A stretch of DNA of 64,000 nucleotides from Kappaphycus alvarezii (taxonomy: Eukaryota > Rhodophyta > Florideophyceae > Gigartinales > Solieriaceae), in the NCBI GenBank assembly GCA_002205965.3, contig NADL03000501.1, forward strand, positions 1,240,001 to 1,304,000. Direction: 5' to 3'. Under the pieces are notes generated by a model. It did not search any database and was not told the origin of the DNA. It was given only the letters and a program-made list of their open reading frames with translations. The translations under genes were made by a program, and so were the position numbers. Positions 22,801 through 32,304 of the stretch are shown here, one piece after another (within the stretch, counting starts at the first letter, position 1; each line of letters starts with the position of its first letter).

Positions 22801-23153
22801 CCAAACGAGCTAGCCTCACCCGCAACTTGTTCATAGATCAAGAGAACGGCGTCATCTCCAGCGGACGCTAGCAAGGAACCTTGCGGTGCCCATCGAACGC
22901 AATTAACAGCGGAGGAGTGAGATGAAATGGTGGCGAGGAGAGCATCGGGGGGTGGTGTTTCAGAGGCTGTAGGGGGTGGGCCCGAAAGTGGGACGGCGAG
23001 TGAAGCCAGGACGGTTAGAGACCAGATCTTGACGGTGCAATCTTGGCCGGCGGAGGCGAGACGATGGCCAAAAGGTTCAACGTCGACGGAGAAGACTGAG
23101 GATTTGGCACGTTTGCGGCCGTGACGAAGCCATGGGGGGACGTAGAAGTGCAT
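19806..23153 (-). CDS. HIRA: HIRA, replication-independent H3.3 histone chaperone subunit
   Basis: The gene is a single exon. I start at 23153 (1115 aa) because MHFYVPPWLRHG matches the usual HIRA N terminus just before the first WD blade; an upstream in-frame ATG at 23195 would add 14 residues. Residues 1 to about 370 form the WD40 propeller (for example GHRLASAGQDCTVKIW and GRYLASQSDDRTVRIW). A Glu/Arg/Gln-rich coiled coil follows (about 431-490). The ASF1-binding B domain is visible as VRVKGGKRRITPMAV near residue 610. The C-terminal Hira domain follows from about 690 to the end, with a helical tail. In the cell it would act with a cabin1-like partner and ASF1 to deposit histone H3.3-H4 outside S phase. 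The long coiled coil before the B domain is unusual. Confidence 0.93.
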   Translation of the reverse strand: MHFYVPPWLRHGRKRAKSSVFSVDVEPFGHRLASAGQDCTVKIWSLTVLASLAVPLSGPPPTASETPPPDALLATISSHSSAVNCVRWAPQGSLLASAGDDAVLLIYEQVAGEASSFGGGGGLENWRVRRPLRGHAGDVTDVCWSPDGQRLASASIDNIVYVWCLRTERAIARLQGHTGLVKGVAWDPVGRYLASQSDDRTVRIWRTSDWKCEKVISKPFELAVFKENSMAFYLRISWSPCGGHLLATNAYKKPGAHHAPMFAREKAFEDQIEFVGHREPVVSTRFSPRLYRPHPKQMEELRKEVEKENKKREGDGDFVKKTLPSGDETYTCMALGSKDCGATIWKAAAQRPFFDMAQMFDSDVIDLSWGTDGYTLVSCSTDGKVMYLRFDAEELGIVVSKEETRTILTNRWREFGGDGDSSAPIVESAAQLNLEAAEEERRVALEKLQEEQEKRHQMELKRRQDEDRAQREEELREEQPQEDQDALGRQQEEDSEHQPSPMSPQEVPGTPPSETGKSQPKHANGPEAPKEQSRQDPIDVAVNPELDRADVVEDTLDSEALRGPQKAPLPLSASDKRNNLPEPLAAAAAAVRENGPTPPADPRIMAAQTEVRVKGGKRRITPMAVTSAPEAARPPLPSHLPATQPGVFESAPNGVAATLESPWKRPRTNPSQTEVDLSRDSIPSKGNNAVNANGDNVRNGASVVLPQRMNSMFPTGAQPVRHAAELYAPSVIGLSMMLLPDRGEGPGRCRVISDGTPRVILESREQHGNGGGYVVMCSSGGEVQWRDYHAKSSPITSLAGIAKKYAVVGTGDGMLFVYSASSGRRMVPPIAIDSAPHMLEAFCVTKDDPSYISDVMSDAEKWYVVVVSRSALCTVFDVRAKKLVCARSAAPLLARPTEVPGRVEGPTMKPRITREISLCKVTDSGEPILILSDGHAFVYSRDFCSWLRVADDSAPNSDYVRTLPSPKKAGLLRSLQPGNRLAHKSLPSLSGMADLQRSAVESLSHLESLMESAIVLGSPVDYRYYLANYATRIAAAVSDDVENCVVRLRELCDSFLNSNNPSKDATVLGMSCRGLLKDTILPVAAANRQMQRFVAEYTESLMEIERLSKQSEQSA

Positions 23154-25369
23154 GGCTGGATGGATGGATGGACTTTGGAATGAGGAAGGATGCAAGAAAA
23201 GAGAGGGAAGATAGTAAAGGAGTAGTAGGTTAAAGAGGTATGGGATGGGGAGGAGATAAGGGAGGCAGGCGGGATAGAGACGGTGGGCGGGTTACAGAGA
23301 ATATTAGAGGAAATTAGAAAAAAGAATTTGTTGAAGTAAAGCGAAATGGGATGACTGGGGGGTAAGGCGTTTTGGCGGGGTAAGGGGGAAATGTTAGAGA
23401 AACGAGGCAGTATAATGGAGGGAGGGGGGGAGGGAAGGAGGGAAGGAGGGAAGGAGGAAGATGGCGACAACGTGCTCGCAGCTTGAAATGGAAAATAAAA
23501 TTGCGAGAGGATGGCGGTGGGATGGTGCAGGTAAGGTAAACGGAAACACGACGTCTACGTGAAAAGCAACTGTAGAAAACAGCTACATTTTTGCTCAACG
23601 CCGGCAAGCACAGTGTACAGTAAAAACCTGGTCTAAAATAAATGTGCGAAAACAAATGCGGAACCCATCGGATGTCGTCAAGGCCAGAGGAGGGCTGTGG
23701 TAATCGCGGGAAACACAAGTGGCTTTAGCTGGAATATTCAATCAATGGATCACCACTGTGTACAGTTGGATTTGTTTTGTCGAGACAAAAGAACTAGGAA
23801 AAATCACACTGCCCTGTTCATGTGCTTTTCCAACGGCGGAAGAGACTGAGTCAAATGCTAGCACCGTCCTTAATGCCCATGTATGGACGTCCTGGATTTT
23901 TTGCAGAGTTGAATAAAAAAAAACCAAAAAGCAGACGAGCAGAATGCCTTTTTTGGTTTATTTTGCTTGGTCTTCCGAGTGACTCTCTGGAATAATGATC
24001 CAGGTGTGCTATTTCACAGCAGGCCCTTGCGAGGTTGTGCTGATATCGAGGCTTTCAGAACCAATAACGAAAACTGCGTTTGACATGTCTTTCACGGAAA
24101 ACTTTCCACTGGTTTTGCTTAATTTATAGGCAGACTCACGACATTTCATACCATGACTCAATTAAACGCAATCCTCCGGTCTGCATAGAATTTCAGATTT
24201 TTTTCCGTCGGGCCGTCCATTCGTTAAGAGGACTCAAATTTTTTTCAAAAAAGGCCATGACCTAACCCTCCCTGATCCCAATTAGCGGCAATATCAAATC
24301 CTTTGGCTATATGTACAGTATTCGACAAGCATATTGCTCTCTGTACTGTATTGAAGCTATCCCACAACTGCAAGCTTTTCAATCGAAAGTGTTCGAAAGA
24401 ATTGCGTACAGTATTTGGAACTGTGCATTAATTCTCACCTATCAGATTGCCGCGGTGGTTGTAGCCCACCTAGTCCCCCATCAGTGTGAAACTAAAATGT
24501 TCGACCCGCCAGATCTCACTGTCCGCGCGCTCCATGTAATTACATATTCCAGACTTTAGTTAGCCATTCTGCGCCTTGGTTGCATCAAGGGAACACATAT
24601 GTGGCAGGATCAAAATATACTGTCAAACAAAAGGTTTTATTACGTGAGGATTGCATCCGATCATACTTCAGTTCCTGAAACTGAAATAAAGCTACCTATC
24701 CTAGTACAGTACAGTACTTGTCCTGCCGTGGTTACCCTTGCTTACAGTACGGAATGTAATGTACAGTAACATCTTCCAGATTGTGTTTGTACGGTACACT
24801 GACTGGTACAGTACAATACTTTACATTGCAGTTACTGTACATACATAGCATTACACCAAATATGAAATACCATTACACCAGTAACTGCAATTAGATTCGC
24901 CTAATCTAATTATGAACAGGCATTTCTTACTCTATACGTGGCTATTAAATTAGGCCAACAGATTTTCGCACCTACTTTTTTGGTATTGCGCGAAAATGAA
25001 TTAGGCCAACTTAAAATTAGCTAATATGCACAAATACGTTTGAGAGAAAGAACTAATTGTAATCGCAATTCAATCGTATAGGATTCTATGCAAGTCGCTT
25101 ACAATCCTGCACCATCGGCTCTGTACTTAGTGTCCAACGGAGAAGCAAATGTACTCATATGAGTACAAATGATTGTTCGAAAACATGTAGATTTTTTAAT
25201 TAAAATTATACATTGGTTTGTTGAATGAGGAAACTTTACTTTAATACTCTTCACTGAGTATTTATCGTGTACACTGCAGGTCTGACTATACGATTAAGAA
25301 CTAGCCTATAAATCCCTGGGGGATACAGGAAACTTCGATTATCGACAAAATCTTTCCAAACATTAAAAT
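23154..25369. other. Intergenic region upstream of HIRA
   Basis: No gene is supported. It contains the HIRA 5' flank with a G-rich tract, a cluster of TACAGTA-type motifs at about 24700-24840, and a short hairpin at about 24889-24911 (AATTAGATT and AATCTAATT around a 5-nt loop). Open frames here are short and lack motifs. Confidence 0.45.
23416..23459 (+). repeat. G/A-rich simple tract, possible G-quadruplex, upstream of HIRA
   Basis: The + strand carries repeated GGGA and GGAA units with at least five runs of three or more G. It lies about 260-310 bp upstream of the HIRA start codon, so the HIRA sense strand is C-rich here. The spacing of the G runs satisfies the usual G-quadruplex pattern. 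Any effect on transcription is not shown. Confidence 0.55.
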
Positions 25370-26297
25370 TCATAGAAAACCCCATTCTCCTTTCTCAATG
25401 GAGAGCTGCACTAAGTTCAGTGCCTCAAAATAGCACTCATAGTGCAATTACAGCTTATGCTTAAATCTGGTTCGAAGAGCACTAAATTGTTTCAGTCTTT
25501 TGTTCGTTGCTTCGTGCCGAGCACAAACGACCTTGAAATCCACGGAACCGTCCGTGAATTCATCCCTAGTGCCTTTGGCGTCCGGATAGCCTTGATCTGC
25601 AATAAATTTCTCATTATGCAATAAATTCCGTTTCAACCCTAAGTGAAATATCTTCAGGTATGTATGTAACCCACAAGGAAAAGGCCGATGAGCCCATACA
25701 ATATTACCTCCACGATCACTGACGCTGACCTCCTACCGCAAACCTGGACCCCTAAACTTGTGGCTATACGACTCAGGACTAAATGAAGACGGCTCATGTA
25801 TCATAAAATCAGTCCCATCGACCGACATCTTGTACTCAGAACTCTCACGGCCATGCAAAAGTTTCCCCCAATCAACCTTACAAAACTTAGTAATCAAACT
25901 AATCTACACAAAACGACAGACATAATACAAAATCAGGGGAACTTACAATTTTGAGAGAACCAGTTCTCTTAACAACCCTCCAACCACATAGACGAAACGT
26001 TTTTTCACCAGCGCTAGCGAGGGCAGCATTGATATGCTCGTCTTTGTAATTTTTCAAAAAGGAGAGAGCCCAAAGAAGATGACGAGGCTCGGTGGATAAA
26101 TAAAGTGTGTCTTTCATTAGGTTGCAAACCTCCATTTTAACTGCGGGCCCAAAACCAAACTCGCTACGGGACCGCCGGACTTCGGTGACTGAATCACAAT
26201 TTTTACCCACTCGAAGCAGGCAAGACGTGGCAAGAAGACCAGCGCTCTCAGATAAAGATGGGGGCTGCATGTTGCAGAAGCGCTTGAAGGAGACCAA
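25370..26297 (-). pseudogene. DDE_4-type (IS4/IS5, Harbinger/ISL2EU-like) transposase with an intron and two stop codons
   Basis: The first exon (26297-25947) encodes LLWALSFLKNYKDEHINAAL and EKTFRLCGWRVVKR, typical of the N-terminal part of this family. The intron is given separately. The second exon encodes VDWGKLLHGRESSEYKMSVDGTD in two linked blocks (first Asp, about 25806-25822), then FSPESYSHKFRGPGLR, a TAG at 25733-25735 where relatives have Tyr, DRGGNIVWAHRPFPCG, and ADQGYPDAKGT (second Asp, about 25587-25602). ARHEATNKRLKQF follows (third acidic residue, about 25503-25524). A TAA at 25446-25448 interrupts the end, which continues QLSIEKGEWGF to a stop at 25370. The enzyme would cut and paste the element; two nonsense codons make it inactive. 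Terminal inverted repeats were not found. Confidence 0.85.
25904..25946 (-). other. 43-nt spliceosomal intron in the DDE_4 transposase
   Basis: On the - strand it starts GTAAGT and ends TTTTGTGTAG. Removing it joins two frames in phase 0 (..GSLKI then ISLITK..), both matching the transposase family. Without removal the first exon ends in an early stop. Confidence 0.7.
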
Positions 26298-27195
26298 CCC
26301 ATGCTAAGACAACAATCTGCACACTCTCTTGGAAATTGTACCAATTTGATTGCATCTCCAAAAAGCGAAATAACAATTAAAGAACAAAACTAGAATATTC
26401 GTCAAAATTTTGGTGAAGATTTGGCAAATGTTCGGGCGAAAATACGATTTTTGAAACGAAAACCGTCCACATTGCGGTATACAGCGGCGTGAGTACCACT
26501 TATATGGCAAATATCAAAAAATATGGGTACTATCTGTAAATGGGGATGTCATTGCTTTCTGGGAGGCCATGGTCTGGACTGGAGCCTACCTCGAAAAATC
26601 AAATATTCGTATTCTTGGGAATATTTGATTTTCTGTCTCGCCTAGTATGCTCACATCATCAACCAGTCACTTTGGTCCGTGCTAGTATTCCATGCTTTGC
26701 ATGTCATACTAGCAACTTTCGCGGAAAATTCCGATAATGGAAAGACCGCTTGCGCCCTAGGAGCTTTTGTTTGAGTTTATTATGGCTGCAAAAATCAAAC
26801 ATCGAACATTCGCCCAGCAAATATTCGATTTTTAACCTTTTTTAATTCGATATTCGCAATCTTATGATCGTCTTTTAAGAACTAAAAAGGATTATAAAGG
26901 GAGATCTGAAATTTCTAGTTTCCCAGTTTGGATAACTGGATAGGCACAAACACTCCACGCAACCTTCCGTCGTATGTCATTGTGTTAGGAGAATGGCGCC
27001 TGCATAAAAAACTCACACAAAACTGCGATGTCGTAGCACATAGGCGTAATATGTTCGAAACAAAGCAAATCACTGGATTGGAGAAACCGAAACCAGTTTT
27101 GAACATGTCGTCTTTACTTAAGGAGCACAGTCTCAGAGCATTTCGCTCTTGCTACAATTGCATGCGGGGATAATTCGCCAGCGTTCCCGGACAAG
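26298..27195. other. Non-coding AT-rich stretch between the transposase and the 193-aa ORF
   Basis: No gene is supported. Variants of AATATTCGATTTTT recur at about 26440, 26600-26630 and 26815, and a 14-bp inverted repeat is annotated separately. An 81-codon + frame at 26928-27173 could be exonic sequence upstream of the next gene but has no recognisable domain. Confidence 0.4.
26595..26632. repeat. 14-bp perfect inverted repeat
   Basis: The arms AAAATCAAATATTC (26595-26608) and GAATATTTGATTTT (26619-26632) flank a 10-nt loop. Related AATATTCGATTTTT sequences lie nearby, so it may be part of a small transposon end. Confidence 0.65.
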
Positions 27196-27244
27196 GTAAG
27201 TCGTCCTCCGCATATTTTTCTCTAATTTTGTACTTTATTTCTAG
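27196..27244 (+). other. Candidate 49-nt intron in the 5' UTR of the 193-aa gene
   Basis: The segment starts GTAAGTCGTCC, has a T-rich 3' half and ends TTTATTTCTAG. The frame downstream is closed by stops just after it, so if real it lies in the untranslated leader of the gene that starts at 27309. Confidence 0.45.
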
Positions 27245-27308
27245 CATTTATTGTTGATAAGTCGAACTGGATGATATTGCATTGGGGTCGGTGGCTCCTC
27301 GATGCAAT

Positions 27309-27890
27309 ATGGGAGATGATTCGAATTTACGAAAGCGAAAATTTGAGGAGGTACTTGGTGATGACAGTAACTCTGATTTGAGCGCTGCCTCTGTGCTCTC
27401 TGAGGAGAGCTTCGTATTACACCCTACTCATTTGCTTGCGTCCTGGGTACAGACTCACACTACCACTAAAAGGATAAGTTTGGCTGTAGTGTTGCCCTCA
27501 GGGGTGCGTTCAGGTGTGTTCAGTTACCGTGTAGAGCCCTTGCGACGAATGACTTTTGAGCTTTCTATTAACTGGTCGAAGCCTCTGCGGTGTACAAAAT
27601 TTTTACATGCCAAGTGGTTGAGTAGCAAAGGAACGGATAGAATAACTAATTATCACTCGAAAATGTTGGCGTTTGAGGCCGCCTTGAAGAAGCTGGGGCA
27701 GAAGAAGGATGATGATGTTGTATCAGTTTGGAAGATTCCGCTTCCTTTTCCAGTAGAAACGCCCGTGCATGGCAAGTACAACACGACTTTGCGAAAAGAT
27801 GAAACGAAGATTCTCTATGTGGAGCTGAAGGCCTCTGTAGACACATACGGAATTGCTCACGATAACCAGGCGTTTGAGGTAATCGGATAG
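27309..27890 (+). CDS. Unknown 193-aa protein
   Basis: I do not recognise this protein. From the ATG at 27309 it reads MGDDSNLRKRKFEEVLGDD, an acidic Ser-rich stretch to about residue 45, then a globular-looking part. That part includes SLAVVLPSGVRSGVFSYRV, MTFELSINWSKPL, FLHAKWL and FEAALKKLGQKKDDD, and it ends with beta-like segments (ILYVELKASVD). Codon use and the hydrophobic pattern look coding, and the frame is intact. It lies about 1 kb from the DDE_4 transposase on the opposite strand, so it could be a partner gene of that element or a free-standing host gene. A candidate leader intron precedes it. Confidence 0.5.
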   Translation: MGDDSNLRKRKFEEVLGDDSNSDLSAASVLSEESFVLHPTHLLASWVQTHTTTKRISLAVVLPSGVRSGVFSYRVEPLRRMTFELSINWSKPLRCTKFLHAKWLSSKGTDRITNYHSKMLAFEAALKKLGQKKDDDVVSVWKIPLPFPVETPVHGKYNTTLRKDETKILYVELKASVDTYGIAHDNQAFEVIG

Positions 27891-28477
27891 TAAATTTTTT
27901 CCAGAATATAAGTTTTCCCACATCTCCCTGAAGACTGACATCCCCTAACTATAAAAGAATTAGTTTCATCCCAATTCACAACAGCCGCTGTGGCCTAAAG
28001 GGCCTCAAGTATAGAATGGAAATTCTATTAGAAATCATGAGCCTGATTCGCTGCGCTCCACAGGAGAGCAAAAAATTCCTTCAGGAAGGTCGGCATTTCT
28101 GCGACAGCTGCTACCTCAGTTTGCTTAACGCGCCCACTTGAACATGAGGAGAGGGATTAATTCAATTATCACTCATAAAGGGTTATAACGCTATAAGATA
28201 TGTATGCTAATTCCGTAAGTCGAACAATGCGAATCAGAAATGTAGGCGGCTATAGTCAGCAACTCAATCTTTTCACTTTTGCTCAGTCAGCCTACAAAGA
28301 ATGTAAGCGTACACAAATAAGCATCACTATAAAGTAGCATGAAGCATCATCGAATTATGTCAGAAGTGGAACTCGCGTAAATGATTTTGAAAGCAGTTAT
28401 GTCCTGTCTCTGAATCACATATCGTAACCTCTTTATTCAGTTTTAGGAACCCAGAGCAGGGAAATTTGTACTTCTTT
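27891..28477. other. Non-coding stretch with a tRNA-Ser-like scrap
   Basis: No gene. At about 27984-28040 the sequence GCCGCTGTGGCC followed by a TAGAA..TTCTA stem around TGGAAA resembles the 5' half of a tRNA-Ser. The variable arm and T-arm are not convincing, so it is not called as a tRNA. Confidence 0.35.
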
Positions 28478-29574
28478 TCAGATTTTCAAATTAGCATCAG
28501 CTTTCAAACGCCGCCTTCGTTTGGGCCCCATTGGCTCCTTCGTGCCTTTTAACCGTGGACACCAACTGTATTCCATTGCCGCAGGCCAATGAGGGAACAG
28601 AATGCTATATAACTTCATTTTCAGATCTGTGGAGGCTAGTGGAATCAAATGACCTGTCAATGAGTTGCTCTTCAAGTCTTGCATAAAAATCTTTGTGAGA
28701 TATGCAATTTCTTGCACCCACCAAACTCTCGTATAGCAGCCATTAATCAACGATACAATTGCAAGTAAAGATTTATTGACCGTTAACGAGCAACTATTGA
28801 CTTCGGTTTTCTTCTCCAATCCAAGATTATCCTGTCTGCCTCTGTGATGCCTATCAATCTGGAAGCGAGTTTCATAATATTTGCTGGTAATCGCTGGGAC
28901 TGTAATTTACTTACCTGCGACCACCACTTCATTGCCAGTAGATCTCCAACGAGAACTTCTGATAGGCTCTGACGTAATTTTTGTACCTGAAGTACTGACA
29001 AAATATCTTCTGCCTCTATCCATTCACAGAACACCTATCATAGAATGAAGGCTTTCCGTCCTCGTACTTACCATATAGATATGATCTCCACGCCTGAAAA
29101 GTTCTAGCCCTGACAAAAATGACGTAGGAAACTGTCGTGTCGCACTCTTGACGACACCTGTAAAGCTCGGTACACGTTCTAAAAGTGCATTTGCTCTAGC
29201 CACAGAAGTAGGTGCAGAATCTGCACTTACAAGTCGATTTGAATGAAAGTAAAGCTCTGTAAGGCGAAGAGAAAAAGCAGTAACATGAGGGAAATTTGAC
29301 TCGCAGCGCCAATTACTGCTGTCAGATGCTGACTAAACAATCGCCAAATTCAATACAATACCACTGAAACCGCATTATGAAAACAAATATGAAATTAAGA
29401 TACAGTCTTGATTTCATATTCTTCTTCATGGTAAAAGTTCATAACTACATAGTGCGGGAGTCCTTCTGACGTTTAATTTACCCCCATTCTGTACCAGCGC
29501 GACATGTTTTCACCCATTAAAATTCTCTCCGATGGTGACATACTTGACCTCCTATGCCGTTTTATGGCCTCCAT
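28478..29574 (-). CDS. Unknown protein, four-exon model with very short introns
   Basis: I do not recognise the family. The model uses exons 29574-29482, 29254-29072, 29034-28915 and 28858-28478, totalling 258 codons. Intron 2 (29035-29071, 37 nt) and intron 3 (28859-28914, 56 nt) each start GTAAGT and end AG, and both joins are phase 0. Intron 1 (about 227 nt) is less sure: it starts GTAAAT and the acceptor could be CAG or CAGAG. The protein starts MEAIKRHRRSSMSPSERIL. It contains LSGLELFRRGDHIYM, VFCEWIEAEDILSVLQ, LVGDLLAMKWWSQ and AIVSLINGCYTRVWWVQ, and ends with a basic KRRRRLKAD tail that could be a nuclear signal. It may belong with the coding stretch at 29902-30261 as one larger gene. 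Confidence 0.45.
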
Positions 29575-29901
29575 TAATCAATTGATCAAATACCATCTAC
29601 TGTCAGTGCTTTCAGTTTCCGTGTGGCGGCTGAATGTAATACATGAGACCAGTGCTGCGAAACGGTTCCTCGAAATTATTTTTCCAAACATCGGCAATGG
29701 AATGTGTTTTGATGTAGAATGCGTACTCCAAAGTGAAATTATGCGTGTGAAATCGAATCTGCATAGCAATATGAGAATTCTAAGTAACTTTAGAATTTCA
29801 CCAGCTGTGGTATGCATGTGCCCACCATGAGCGAGTTTCCCGTTTGTAAGTTCGGTAAGTTGTGGAAAGGTGGTCAAGAGGAAACATACAGAGGAAAAAA
29901 T

Positions 29902-30261
29902 CTAGAGGTTCTTCTCATTCTCGGTATGACTTTGAATGTACGTATCCCCAACTGGGCCAATTACCTTCCATGACTGATTTGCCATTACTCCATTCAACTG
30001 TAATAATACCTGCTTATTGGTCCAAAATTTTCCGTGCACCTCTTTGCACACCCCTACTACTCCTGCCATCCTATAGGCTTCTTCTCGAGGTTCTTCTTCT
30101 AAAGGTTGACGGTTTGGTAGCTCTACCATGGTAGCAGATGTCTTTATTTCATTGTACGTAGATGGGCCACCTTCAGATGCTTCTCCTGGCTTGATGTTGA
30201 AACGTTCCAAGCTGGCACGCTTTGTCCGGTCTTGATTGGACCAGTCTGCGGTGACCGAAGT
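29902..30261 (-). CDS. Coding-like exon, unknown protein
   Basis: The open stretch reads TSVTADWSNQDRTKRASLER, then FNIKPGEASEGG, MVELPNRQPLEEEPREEAYR and GVCKEVHGKFWTNKQVLLQL to a TAG. A stop lies just upstream, preceded by a possible CAG acceptor at about 30262, so it would be an internal or 3' exon. A donor-like GTAATT follows NQSWK. It is on the same strand as, and upstream of, the four-exon model, and could be an earlier exon of the same gene or the tail of the pogo-like element. No domain was recognised. Confidence 0.3.
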   Translation of the reverse strand, partial: TSVTADWSNQDRTKRASLERFNIKPGEASEGGPSTYNEIKTSATMVELPNRQPLEEEPREEAYRMAGVVGVCKEVHGKFWTNKQVLLQLNGVMANQSWKVIGPVGDTYIQSHTENEKNL

Positions 30262-30632
30262 CTGACGACTTCAAGTAGATATTTCAATTTCGATGCTGAC
30301 CGCAGTTCCGTTAACGCGCTTTTTCAAAGAGAACCAAATAGTCGCTTACACTTAGCCGCGGATGTGAAAATGGTTGCTTGAGTGTTGACAAGGTTTCAGG
30401 GCTGTTGATGGGAGTCATTTGGATTGGTCATTTTGGATCAATTCTACTACATTGACAAACTTGTGTGATCGGTTGAACAGTTGAGATGTAAAATCCGAAG
30501 CTTTGCGCGGTTTACTACCTAAGGGTGCTACTAGATATATTAAAAAGCTTATGGTGTCATTCTGTAATTATTTACACAAAAAATTCATCGTTAGAACTAT
30601 GGACTCAAATGAGTACAATTGTCCTATGTACA

Positions 30633-32304
30633 CTAGGATTCAGGAATCATCTTGAGCACCCACAAATTTCCGGTAAAGTACTGGCGGTTCCTCGCAATGG
30701 TCCTTTGGAAATCATCACTAAGCTGCCTCTCCTCCCACTGCCCATTCATGTGAAGGGACATTCTAGTCCGAATCATTGCTTTGCGAGCGTACTAAATACC
30801 ATCTTTGTCCCTTTGATCATTCACATCACAAACTGCTTCCGCTGTTAAAAGTAAAATATGCTTCCCTGGGTCGGTAACTTCCCGCTCCGCTCTGTTCACG
30901 CCCTAGATCTAGCAGACTTATATATATTGATCCCAGCGAGCTCTCTACGCGCCTTTTATCTTCTGAATGACAACAGACTCGCAGGGTCAAACGAGGTCAG
31001 TAGCATTAGGAGGAAGCTGTTAAGTGAATTTACTTATCCGCCGTAGTAAAGAAACGGTTTCACCGTTCATAACATGCCCCAGAGCACTTTTCGACATACA
31101 GTATGCGCTGATGTTTGTCTGGCAGAGCCTTAATCACCCTAGTCTCTGATAAACAGGCTTTAAAAATAGATCCATCTATCCATCCTTTTGGTCCTGTACG
31201 ATATTACGTACCAGTAATTTTGTCTGGGAGACGCTTCATTGGATACGATCTATTCTTGTTCTTGAAAATCAACATGGGTGTCTAAATTCTAGCATTTGAG
31301 CCTACTGTTAGAGGTACTATCATCATGATTGGATCCTTACCCGACACAAAATCTTAGTACCTCATATGGTTATCGCCGCGGAACCCAGAAGTTTTTCCAT
31401 TATCCATGTTAAACACAAAATGAGTTTCGCCGGCATTTTCCATGTCTTTTTCATTGATTTACCCGCATTCAAACCCCTTTTAACACTCCCACATGAAAGG
31501 CCACAGTCTGTTCAACAAATTGAGTATTCTTTGGGAATGTCATGGGCTTTCCCGTTTGGGCACGCAGAACGATTCTGTTACAGTTCCTGAAATGTTATAA
31601 TCACCGAGTTGTTATTATTCTGGATATCGGATATCCATTGCCTTTAACAGAATAATGAAAAGGACTATCTTCAGCTGCATTCGCAATGATTGCTCTTGCG
31701 AGCAGCTGAAGCACAGGGATCGAAAACTTTATCCCCATATACCACAGCCTATCAAATTCTCTGAGAAGCTCTTCGTAGAGCGCAGCACACCATTTAATAC
31801 GTTTTCTCCCGCGACCTTCCAAACATTTGAAGTTGGCTACCTTAATGTCTGAGTAATTTCTTCCTACGAAAGCGTTTTATTTTCTAGATTACTGCTGCAG
31901 AGCCAACTTATCTTTCTCTGGTTTTCCACCAATGGCTATTTTTTTGCCAATTCGTCTCTCACAGTTCCTGGAAAGAATTGAGGGAATTGCGAGACAGTTG
32001 CGGAAATGATATATTTGTTTCCTTTGTTTTGTGTAATCTTATCCATCCATTTTGTTACGGCATATCGATTTGCAATCGTGGTCAAATGAAATTTTAGCCT
32101 CTTGGTTTGCACATTTGAATTGGTGATGCCTATGATATTTTCATCAGCTGGTTTTCTTGGGCTCGGGGATAGGGATGAGGCTTGGCTAAATTGCCTTGAT
32201 TGGTAGGCGCGTCCTTTGGCTTGTACTATGGGATCATCAGTATTAATCATTGCTGTGAGTGTGCGATTGGGTTGGCGGGAGGGTAGAGATTTCCATTGGT
32301 ACAT
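30633..32304 (-). pseudogene. Pogo-like / Tc1-mariner-class DDE transposase, heavily decayed
   Basis: The - strand carries collinear family motifs in shifting frames with many stops. They are an N-terminal region (TKWMDKITQN), a DNA-binding segment GRGRKRIKWCAALYEELL and LLREFDRLWYMGIKFSIPVL (about 31800), NAGETHFVFNMDNGKTSGFR (about 31380-31440), SYPMKRLPDKITG and YRTGPKGWIDG. After these come YVEKCSGAC, LPPNATDLV, SVVIQKIKGA, and a C-terminal YARKAMIRTRMSLHMNGQW plus LSDDFQRTIARNRQYF. The block normally reading DETHF has Gly in place of the catalytic Asp, and the second Asp (usual D-N-CSGH form) reads Glu. The copy is dead. Ends and inverted repeats were not found. Confidence 0.8.

Noticed and set aside
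23154-23195. Upstream in-frame ATG of HIRA at 23195
   Set aside because: The 14 extra residues are Ser/Pro/His-rich and the conserved N terminus begins at the ATG at 23153.
27984-28075. tRNA-Ser-like sequence
   Set aside because: The 5' end (GCCGCTGTGGCC) and a TGGAAA loop look right, but the anticodon loop is one base short and no proper T-arm or B box follows.
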